From the NCBI RefSeq assembly GCF_029852145.1, contig NC_079970.1, positions 24,804,331-24,868,330 on the forward strand: a stretch of DNA of 64,000 bases, in the 5' to 3' direction. Both the position numbers and the translations under genes were made by a program. How positions within the stretch are numbered: the stretch's first letter is position 1; each line of letters starts with the position of its first letter. The stretch comes from Microplitis mediator (lineage: Eukaryota > Arthropoda > Insecta > Hymenoptera > Braconidae). Below the pieces are notes generated by a model, which saw nothing but the letters and a program-made list of their open reading frames with translations, was not told the DNA's origin and did not search any database. Of the stretch, positions 1 to 12,000 are shown piece by piece.

Positions 1-3000
1 TTTTTAAGTTTTTTTGGTGACTTTGTTGGTCGTGTTTCGTTTGCCTCTTTTTTAGCGCTAGCCTCCTCCTCTTTGTTAACCTGGTCCTCGACTTTTATGG
101 GATTGTCAGCATCTAGTGCACTTTGGGTGTTTCCTGGCTGGACTTCCATAGCATGACTGTTGTCAGCGAGTTCTTTTTCCGCTGGAACAGCTGTTGTTTC
201 CATGGGAACAGCAGCTGCGGCAGTGTCGGCGGCTAATGGCTCGGATTTTTCATCTTTAAGTTGAGGATCGACATCCTCTGGTTTGGTGGGCGATGGCAGA
301 GGAATAGCCTCATGTTCCTCTTTAACGACAGTCTCACTCTCCATAGGCTCAGATAATTTTTCAACTTGTTGTTGTTCCTCTGTATTAACAACTTCTGTTG
401 TTGTTGTAAGAGGCGCTTTGGATTCCAATAAACTTATAGAATCCTGTATACTTTTAATTGCATTTTTTCTCGCTTGTCTGACATTTTCTTTTCCCTCAGT
501 CTCGATGTCGTCTAATTTAATCAACTCCCTTGTCAGCATTTCATCCAAATAAATATACTGTTTATCTTTTCTTGAAGTACCGCTCCATTGTTTAACTTGA
601 TCTGTCAGAGAATTAATTTCTTTTTGCACTGCAGCAACTTTTTCCAAAGGATCTGTTGGTACAATTTGTTTTCGTGGTTTTGGTGAATCTTGACGTTTTG
701 GTTGTTGTTGCTGTTGTTGATGTTGCGGCTGTTGGTGCTGAGGTTGTTGATGTGATGGATGTTGATGTCGCGCATGAACAGGGCTTTCAGGACGTCGTCT
801 GTCGTCTTGTCTGAATGGGGAATGAGATTGATGTGTTTTGCGAATTGTCGGGTGATCGAATGTATCTTGAAAGGGATCTTGATATTGTGGAGGCCAGTCT
901 CTGTTTCTACCTCCAAAGTGTTGATTAAATTGGCTCGATGGCCTTTGATAATTTGACGAATTGTATTCTGGATGGGGTGATTCAAACTGGGGCTGATGGA
1001 ACCTTGGTGGTGATTGCTGTCTTGTGTAAGTTGGTGACGAACCTTTTGATATAACTGGTTCATCACGTCCTTCTACAAAAATAGGAATATGCCTGACGTT
1101 ACTTTGTTGATGCTGTTGATTTTGAGGCGGTGACTGGCTCTGGGGTGATTGCTGCTGCTGTGCACTGGGTACTGAACTTTGATTTTGATTAGTGTACTGT
1201 GGCGTGATGTCTACCCTAGAAACAAAACGAGGATTCTGATTTTGTTGGGCATGTGTTTGAGGTTGTTGTTGTTCTTGCTGTCGATTTTCTGGGGGCGCAG
1301 ACATTGAGCGCTGTCCTCGATCAGCCTTCTCAAGATTCTCCATATTGTGACGATGTTGACCAATGTCTACGGTATTGCGTAAACCGTACTGTGGAATCTT
1401 ATTGCCAGGTGTTTCCTGCTGGTAAATTTGATCTGGTTCACCGTGAGAGCTTACACCGCTTGCACCACTAGCCGCACTCGCTGCGCTGCTTCCACTCGCT
1501 TGACTACGTGCGTCCTCGTCAGGATGACCCTGCTGTGAATTGCTACCAGAGCCACGACGACGATTACGAAGTGTTCCGTGAAAGGGTATTTCACCCCAAG
1601 GAGGCCCCAGCAAGTGTTCCGCAAACTCTGGATGACGAGCTGCCAAGTCGTCCAAATGTGATCTTATGTCCCGTCTACTGAAGCTCTCGTCGTCAAATGG
1701 GAAGCCCTGTAATCATTCAAAAAATTAAAAATTATTTATAAAATATCTTTGGTGTCTATTTATTTTTGTTTTAATTATAATATTAAGTAATAAAGTGTTA
1801 TTTAAAATAAAAAGTTTGTTATTTGACAAAAAGAAATACCAAAGATGTTGGTGATGTTTATTCGTAAATGCGCGTAGGCGACACGCTTCACTGTCGTCAC
1901 GACCTCGGACGCGTAATTCAGGCGACGTCACGGAAATCACACGCCTATAGTTAGATTACTATCTTAGAAGCTGACTTTCACTCTATTTAATTTGTTTTTT
2001 ATTATTTTTATCATTATTATCGTCGTTATTTGGTTATCAATTTTTTCGTTTTTATCAAAAATATATAAATTTTTTTTTTTTTAAATAAAACTATTTATAA
2101 AGATCCAAAAATAAACAAATATATAGCGACAAGTTAAAATAAAAAAATACGAGTTTTCGTATCATATCCATTTAAAGAGCTCTAAAGTTGTTCTTCGGGT
2201 TCTCTGGTGTGTGGAGGTTTAGCTATGAATCAGACTACGGAAAATATACATATTATTTATATTTTTTTGTCTCCATCATTATTATTATATATTACATTTA
2301 ACCATTTTTTATGTTTCTCGATAATAAAACTTAGCATATCAATGAAAATATTTTCGACTTAATTTTGTTCATCTATTGTATTTAAATAATAATTTATAAA
2401 AATAACATCCGTTATTTAAAATAGCGAGGTAATTACTTAACATTCTGGAATTTATTACAGATGTAACGACAATGCTCGTGAATTATCATCAATTCATCAG
2501 TATCCAAAGAATAAAAATGATAATAATAATAATGAGAAACAGCTGCGGTGAGACGACGAGTGAACGTTAATCACCTTATATGGAATACCGCTGACGAACT
2601 GGGAAAACAAAGTAAAGCGATAACCCAAAGAAAGTAAATACATATCTGACAAATTTTAAATAAAAAAGTCATTTACACTCCATATATGTAATGTATACTT
2701 TTATGATTATTACCCTAATAAAAAAGTTATATTTAATTATTCAGTGTTTAAATAAAACTAATTTTACCAAGAAATAATAATAAAATAGCAATTAGCCGCC
2801 AGTAATTAATTAGTTTTTTTTTTTCAATTGGTTAATTCGAGCAGAGTATGAATCATCACATTTATGTATTGAAATTAAGAGCACGTGCATTGTGACCTTC
2901 TGCAAATGATTTTAAGCAAATTATCATTAATAATATTAGTTTTTTGATTATTAAACATATTAATCGTTAATTAATAAAAACAGTGTATTATTGATTGAGA

Positions 3001-6000
3001 GATTGTAGGATCAAAATAACAATTCAAGATTGTTTATTATTTCGCGACGTTTCGTGTCTTTATTGACACTTCTTCAGGTGTTCTACAAAAAAATATAAAC
3101 ATATATTTCTACCTATCATCATATAGATTTAATAAATCTATTAAATCTTACACAGTAATCAGAAATCATTCCGGGTCAAAATATCTAGCCTCATCGAACC
3201 CAAGTAAGCCTCAATTCAGATGTACCTGAAGATCGGAACGTTTTTCAAGCAACGAAAATGAAAATAATTTATGAAATTTGTGTCTAAAGGCGAATTTAGG
3301 GGGAGTTGGGGGTGGCCTGTGATTTTCTGCTGACGTGCGAAACATTTCCGAAATTTAAATCTGTTCGATTTTTTACTTTTCATTTCTTTTTTCTTATTTT
3401 CGTTCCGCGAAAAACGTTCCGATCTTCAGGTACATCAATTCAGCTTCACTGAGTAAAGAAAGCATTTTGAGATTTAAATAATGTTCAAAAAGCCTCAATG
3501 AGCCTCAAATGAACCTACTACTCGACTATGAAATTTAAATTCGATTAGTATTATTTGAGGCTCTTTGATAACCATTTGAAGTTCATTGAGGCTCTTTGAG
3601 CATTATTTCAGGCTCTTTGATCCTTTTTGAACATCATTTGAGGCTCAAAATGCTTTTTTTACTCAGTTAGGCTAAATTGAGGCTTACTTGGGTTCGATGA
3701 GGCTAGATATTTTGACCCGGGATTAAATTCTTAATATAACATACTGTTGGGAATTTAGGTATGGTAATCGTGAATGAAACAAATCAATTTATTAAACAAA
3801 TGAATATTATATCTTTTATTAAAATACGCGCTCTAGGGTATGTCTTCACTCGTAAGAGATTTAGCTTAGACTAACTTATTCTTTTAATATTATTCAACAC
3901 TGAGGTCCAACAACCTCTCCTCCTTTTGTATAACAACGATCTCTAAGTTCAAAATATATATATATATATATATATATATGAGTGCAAATGAAGAAAAACA
4001 TATTGCCTTGCATTTACTTAGAATCTCTCGTCGACCCAAGTACCTAAGGTCATAAAATTTGATCCATGCTAGCTTTCTTTTCCTTAAGTAAACATATACA
4101 CATTTTGAACTCAAATATATATACTACGACTTAAATGCGACACTGTTCGAAATATTATTTCGAACAGAATATTTAGTAAAGAGAAATAATTAAATAAAGT
4201 ATATATATAAGAATAAAGATTGATTTTTGTACAGAGAATCCAACACATACCATAATATGTGCTCTTGATGTAGTCAAACATCCCTGATTGAGAAGCCTAA
4301 TTTGAAATAATTCAAACACGCTCCGAAACAATTCAAAGTTAGAAAAATTGACTATATATAGATATACTTTAGCATAGATTGAATCATTTCAAATTAGATT
4401 TCTGAATCAGGGCTTATATTAATTACTCGTATTTCATTCGTATAAAAGTTACAGTAAGTTACAGTACGATGGTAAATTCTATAAATCATTTTAGAACGGG
4501 CAATCAATAATATAATATCTATCTAAGGATCTAACTCTACATAATAAAAACATTTTGTTAAAATATCGAACAAGATATTTAACTTTTAGTGCACTTGTTC
4601 GCATGGTTACGTGGTTATAAATAATTCGTGAATTCCTTCCGCCAGAAGAGAATAACGAGAAATAATATAACACGTGGTGTCTGGCGTATATGATATTATA
4701 CTGAATCAGAATTGCATATATGTATATATACATAAATGAATATACAAGATTGAAGATTGAGCAGGCAGGCCAGCAGCAGCTTCATCACGATCTGAGCACT
4801 GGAACAACATTCCTTACTACAATCTCTGCCTTTTATGATGTATCCTTTCGATTTCTCTTGCCTTTACTTATTGTTGTTGTTATTTTTGTTGTATATAATA
4901 TTATTATACTAATCGAAACTTTGTTATTATGTCGCTTGTTCGCTGGCTGGTGACGTCAAGCAAAGTCCCAAAGAAATATGTGTGGGATGAATTACTGTAA
5001 GCTGCTGGTGGTGGTACGAGTTATTGCGATTAATCATACGTTTAATTACTCAATTCCTAATGTTATTAATATTCATTCAATTTTTTTATAACCGATTCCA
5101 AGAACTAAATATTTGCGGTTTTAATTATCTGTGCACTGGGATTTTATTAATATTTTTATCGGTTAATCTGTAGTTTAAACAATTACAATAGTGTTTTCGT
5201 ATTTCTAAATATAAAAATGATGTTTTAGCTTTATTTATATTTTTAAAAAATATAAATGTTATGAAATTAAACCGTTTTAAACCGGTTTTATTGAATATCA
5301 TAGAAGAAATAACTGTTTGAGTTGGTACTTTATTGTACAAATAGAACAAGTCAATCTAAAAGCTGTTGGCTCATCAACTTAAATACTGTTGCACATAACT
5401 AAATTTAATTATTGATAAATTTAACGAGCTTTACACTCGACGATAACTCAAAATAAATTCAATTGATTTCCTATCAATTTTTATTAAGTAATAATTGACT
5501 TTTTATTTAAGTTCTTTTCTTTTTAAATTATTTTTACAAGTGTAGTCTTCGGTTAAGTTTTAAGAGATTTACTTTTTATTTGGATGCTATACGCGTTTAC
5601 AGACACGATGATGACGACTAGCTTTAACGTGAGTGGAGTATTATTAGAATACGACGCCTGAGTATTTTCTAAGGCTTTAATGAAGGCGTTTTTTTTTTTA
5701 TTCGAAACTCAAATAATATTTCGAGTTTTGGAGTTAATTGACAATTCAAAAAAGCCGGACCTACTTAATGAGGAATATTTTTTGAGAACTAAATTTAAAT
5801 AGGATCGACAATTATGATACTGAAGTTAGCAGACGTCTGACAGTTTTTGAATTTTTTTAAAAACGATTAACTATAAAAAAAAAATATTTTGAAAAATTGC
5901 GCCTATAGTTTATTAAATTTTCTACATGTGCATTTTTTTAGTTTTTTTTTTTTTGTAATTTATTTTGTCGAAACAAAAAATCAAAAAATTTGTTACTGTC

Positions 6001-9000
6001 TGCTAACTTCAGGATCGTTCGACAATTGACCAAAAAAAATTTCAATTGAAGATCTCGAGTGATGACTGGGGTAAGATTGGAGCAGGGCGCGGATGTTTTA
6101 AAAAATTATCCAGAATAAGCAGTAGCAGACAACGAACGACCTTTCGTTATACGAAAATTCTGGAATAAACTCGTTTTCTCAACCTTGATAACCAAATGAA
6201 CCAAATGAACCAACGGACGCGGTTGATCGATGAAGGCGCCTGCGCCGAGGTCACAATCTTCGAAACACCGTCGTCGACATCGACAACAAGGACGTCCGGT
6301 TTCTATCGTATTAACAAAACAAAACATTTGTAATATAACGACAGTCACCGACTTGCTCCTTGTTTTTATTATTATTATTATTTAATTTAATTTAATGTTA
6401 TTTATGATCCCGAGTCGAATAAATTTTTTTCAGGTTTAATTAATAGTTTTTGTTGGTGTAAGAGTTAAATTTTAAAGATTGAAAATTTTTTTGATAGAGG
6501 CAGGAAAGAGGGCATTAAAAATCACTTACAGGGTCCAGATCTCGGCCAAATTTGGATGCAGTGTCCACGATGACAGGCGAATCCATATTTTATTTTGTTG
6601 TGTCTATGGCACGTGCAATATAATTTTAAACTTTCTTCAATAATCTACCCTAATACTTTAATTATTTAACGCGTTTATGTAAAATATATAATTATTATTT
6701 ATCCTCTCTGTTCTGCCGATTAATTAATTATTTATTTGTTAATAATCTGGGATGAATGCAACAACACACTGGTTTATTTTAAAATCTCATGAGATTGAGA
6801 TGAGAGATTTTACCGGCAAGGTTGACTCTTCAATCAGCCTCTCTTCTCTTTTCTTCTCTCTTGCTTTATGTTCTGTAACGTAGACCACTCTCTCTATATG
6901 TATATATATATATATATATATAATTTATTCAACAACCGTTTGCTATTGTTACGTAACCCACGTGATTAAAACTTCACCTCTTTATTATATTTATTTATCT
7001 TATCTTTAGTTATTTATTAAAACTCACTGCTGATATTCAAGTTTTTTTTTTAAATAAATATTCAAATTTGTAATTTAAGTTGACACTAAATTAAAAATAG
7101 TACAATAACTTTGACGTTTGTGAATGATACTGACAGCTGGTACAAAACACACGGATTTTTATAAACTCGGTCAGCGGCAGTGCTGCCCCCCGTCCAACAG
7201 CGGGACTAATTTTGTGCGCGTTGGTTTCTGCGCATACGCAGTCAGCCAATAACGAAGAGCGGGAAATTGCTAGAAATTTCCACAAGTTTCTGTCACCTTC
7301 TAGGCGTTACTACATCCCGGATAATAATTATTCAAAGTTTACATTTTTTACATCTTTTACTTGTTTTTTATATTTATTTTTACATCCCAACGTTATTTAT
7401 TTTTTCATATTTTTAAACTCAAATGTTTATATTATTATTCCCAATGAATCGTAAATAATTTTTGTTTTATAATAAATAACAATAAAATACTCTAATTGTT
7501 CAAGTAATTACGGTTTAATTATATTTTTAAATAAATCATGAATATTTATATGACTGTAAAGTTAGCAGAAATTTAACACGTTTTGATTTTTTTTAACAAA
7601 AATACAAATTTAAAAAAAAATATTTTGAAAAATTGCATGTATAGTTTATTAAATTTTCTACATGTGCATTTTTTTAGAAATTTATTTTTTTTATTATTTA
7701 TATATTTAAAAAAATTTATTTAAATTTCAAATGTCCGCTTTACTGTCATATATTTAATGATAGTAAAGTTAGCGGACTTCTGACAATTTTTAAACTTTTT
7801 AAATAATAAATTAAAATGCTCATAAAATAAAAATAAAAAAATTCATGTTTGGAAAATTTGAAATTCAGTACATGTATTTTTTAAACATTTTATTGTTTTA
7901 ATTATTTAATTTTTTTATATGAAATTAAAAAAATGTATGTCTGCTACATTTATACTCATAATATTTATGAGTAAACGTAGCAGACATAAGACAATTTTTA
8001 AAAAAATTAAATTGAGAAAATAAAAAAACTCATGAACTGATTTAAGAATTTTCTAAAAGTCCATTTTTTAATTTTTTTGTTAAAAAAATTTTACTTTATT
8101 ATTTAAAAATTAAAAAAATTTTCAGATGTCTGCCAACTTTTCTGTCATTGACAATTTGAATTTGAAAATGAATAAAATAATTTTAGATTTATGATTAATT
8201 TAATTTGACAATTTGTGGAATTAAAATGGTGCTTTGTACTCATACTTGCGAGAATAAGTAGCACAATTGGCATTACTCCAGAATTTTATATTCAATTCAA
8301 GTGTTTGGACAGAATATTTTATCAAGAGTTAAGGGCGCACGTTCATTATTTGACCTTAAATTTTTATCTGTACACTTCATCAACTATTAATTAAATTTTA
8401 TTAACTATTAATTAGATAAAAAAAAATATATATATATATTTATATATAATTTATAATTTGACAGTGTGGCAAGAACTCTATTTTTATTGCACGCCCGGGA
8501 TATTTGCAAATTCTTTCTCAATTTAAATATTATTATTTAAGAAACTTGTGTCCAGTATTAAAATAAAAATAAAACGTATGCGCATGATATTGCATTGGAT
8601 TTATTTAATTAATTAATATTCATAAATTAAAAAGTTATTCGAAGTCGTGGCAGAGGCAATTAAGTCGTCAGTCGTCAATAATAAAATATTGACAATCCTT
8701 TTAAAAATAAAATATATATAATTATCATATTTATTGATTGGCTTGTCTTGTCAACTTGAAACAAGTCGGTAATAAAATAAATATCTTTAAATATAAGTAT
8801 GTATGACAGAAGGTGTTTTCACTTTATTATTCAAAATATCACTTTCTAAACGAATGAATTTTGTACCTCTGTTTTAATAATAGATTTTAAAAGTAGAAGG
8901 AATTTAAAATAAAACAACTCAAAATGAGGTTAAAGTCTGCCTGTTGAATTGGAATTTATTTTATATTTTTTTAAATAAAAATTTAAAATTTTTTTTTCAG

Positions 9001-12000
9001 TTCATTTTTCGGTTCATTTTATATGAAATAACAAGAGTAAGAGCAACATAAATTACCTAACAACTTTTTATCATAAAATTGTCTGCACTGGCCCATTTAC
9101 GTTCCAGTAACTGGAGCTATCGATTCGCCTGACCAATATAATAATATCATGTAGAGTACTTGCACAAAAAAAAGTAATACTATATTTGATCTCGTGTCAA
9201 GATTACATGAGACTGACCTTCGTTAATCTCATTTCCAACAAGTGAAAAAATTCCGGCTGGTAATAACATAAACTAAATTACAATAACAATAATTGCTATT
9301 ATATAACACAATAACTGAGACTAATTTCTCTCATTAAATCTCATTAAAAAATATACTCCCGAACCTATACTCATTTTTTCAGCCTCAGTTCTTCATTAAT
9401 AAATAGATCATCATTATAAACAATTGTTTATTATTTAATTTTTGGTGGTGTCATCTATCGAGGATTTAGAGCAAGAAGATACAGGAAATCGATTTGCTTC
9501 GATTATCTTTCGAGCTAAAGTATAGATCCAATCTTCAATAATTTTATAATAAGTACACAATTAAGTTATTGTGTAAATATCTGGTTAAATAAAAGTTCTT
9601 GTAACGTTGGTTTAAATGGAGAACAGGTTCTCATGATCTGAGAAATCGTGAATGATCGATAATGACGATCGATGATCTACGGAGATCGATAGAATTATCA
9701 GGAGCTCATAAGATATGAGGAGTTGTTCTTCACCACTTACAGTACATTAGTCGTCGTCATCATACACTTTATTTAGCTTCACGTCGACAATTTTTTGTCC
9801 GTATGCTACACACACGCACATACATATACATATTATCTTTTATGTTAGTTTAGTATGACGTCATATTTGTATACCTATCCCCTGTGTTGTGTATGAGCAG
9901 AGAGACAGGTTCCTTTGATTTAAGTTTAATTATTGAATATTGAATACGAATATGTGTACACGTGTCCATTACCTCTTGTCCTATTTTTCAGATTGTTACT
10001 TTCTATTTATTAATAAATTCATTTAATTATTTATAAAATATGTCAACAGGTTATTATTTAAATGATAATTAAATTAAAAATGTTTAAATATAAATTCTGA
10101 ACTTTATAAATCGTAATTCGAAGGCAAAGGTGTGTCTTGACAAAGAATCGATTTAATAAATACCTGACCTGATTATTGTCTGATCTAAAGGTTTTAGCTT
10201 TAAATTTATTTTTTTTTTTCTTACTTTTGTAATAATAATAATTATGAATTATTGCTCGATTGATTTTTATATTCCCGTATATATTTATCTAAAAAAAGTA
10301 ATAATGAATATTAGAAGCCACGTGCGTTTATGAGTGAATGCCAGTGAGCACACTTGAATGATCAGGTGATTATAAGTGTGTGTACGTATTTAACTTAAAA
10401 TATAAAAAGTAACATTGATATTTTTTTATTTTCGCCGTCAACTTAAAACCTTTGCAATGTATAGACTAAATAAAGCTGTAGACGCTGTTGAAACGTGTAT
10501 ATAATTAACAATGAGTTGTTAGTGACGAGAGACAACTCAACGATAATTGTATACAATTTTCCAAGGTGATTAAACAATTTTTATTTTAAAAACTTTAATT
10601 AAAATAGTTTTTTTTTTCTCAATGTTATTTTCCGAGGGAAAAAAAGTATTATGTTGTGATGAATTTAATCTAGTAGTAAATTAATTATCTAATTATTTAT
10701 AATGGATTGTGTTGCACGGGTATAATGAACTAATAACGATTGACAGCCGTGTGATCGTTTAAATCACGCCACACCCATTACTTTTAATATATTTAATATA
10801 TATTTGTATAATAGGAGTGGGTATAATCTAGTGTAGGGTTTTTCCTTGACAGTTAAAACGAGTTTTTTTTTTAAATTTTTTATTTTTATCTTTTGTTTAG
10901 CGACAAGACAAAAAGTGTAACTAAAAAAAATGTTTTTCCTTTTTTTCTTTCATCTAGTTTTTTTATTTTGTTGTAAAGAATTTCTAACATTGGTGTCGTA
11001 AGGTTCTTGAACTCGTGCCATAGTCTCTCTCTGTATCTGTGAATAAGAGTGGTGAAGAGACTTTATAATGTAAAGAAAAAATAATAAAAAAGAGAGAGTA
11101 AAAGACGTAAGAGAAGTCATCATTCTACATGGATAATATTACTGTGTCTTGTATATACGTAATAGTAATTTTCTTTTTCTCTATTGACAACACTTGGCCT
11201 GACTGGCGCCAATTATCGCTAAGAGAAGTAAAGGTGTATCATGTACTTTTTAGATTGCCCTTTTTGTAATGTAACACCTCTTGTGTCATTTACCATTAAG
11301 TATAGTGAAATATATGGGTGTCTTTTTCTTTTTTATTCTTATAGAGGTGAATTTTTTTTAGTAATTGAGTAATAAGTTTAAATAAAAATTTTAAAAGGCC
11401 AGCGGAAGGTAAAATGATAGATTGCGACGTTGATTTTATGAATTGTGAGAGACGAAATCGATGATAGATTGACAAATAAAAAGTGAGAGGGAAAGGAAAA
11501 TAGCAATTTAGCTGTGAGAAAGTAAATATCAAGTGGGATGAGTAAATACCACACAGAAATTGCTTTTCCTTTTCAACACACACACACACATATATACACT
11601 TTTTTTATATCAATAACCGTGGAATATTTTTTTTTATCGAGACGAGTGTCAAAGAAAAATATTTATCTCGGAAAAGTCTCAAAGTTTGAGTTTCATTCGG
11701 ATATTAAATGCAAATAACGAGGCTTAGATATTTTTTAAAAATGAAACTCGGATGTAATTTATGCATTTTTAATTCTTCGCATCCCTGGTGGAAATTTATC
11801 GGAATTTTTTTTGAAAAATTCAGCTCTAAAGTTCTAAAGACTTTTTCAGAGTTATTCAGAGAAAAGTCCGAAAAATTTCCACCAGGGATTACTGGAATGA
11901 AAGAGGATCAATGACGGTTATTTTGAGAGATCTCTTCTCTCGAGCTGTCGAGAACGTTCTTTGTGTTTTTATTCTTGTTGGCCAATTGCACGAATTATTT

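Larger units (their letters stand above)
1707..6529. other. Starvin intron sequence, no further exon recognised
   Basis: AT-rich intronic DNA. It contains the repeats listed separately, a probable old transposon remnant at about 3030-3090, an (AT)n microsatellite at 3954-3979, a GC-richer patch with a TGACGTCG motif on the minus strand at 1923-1930, and a perfect CRE palindrome TGACGTCA at 4951-4958. Short open frames here (for example around 1725-1940 and 6106-6348) have no ATG or family resemblance that would support coding. Confidence 0.5.

Noticed and set aside
605..1066. 153-codon open frame on the minus strand over the starvin exon
   Set aside because: It lies in another frame of the same strand as the real BAG-protein exon. 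Its Asn/His-rich content is the Gln-codon repeat read out of frame.
6106..6348. 80-codon open frame with a Cys/Arg cluster on the minus strand
   Set aside because: No recognised similarity and no splice partner. The GC-rich sequence is better explained as a regulatory or untranslated part of starvin.
9640..9720. Possible microRNA hairpin made of GATCGAT repeats
   Set aside because: The arms pair only partly, no known seed was recognised, and repeated GATC motifs alone explain the symmetry.
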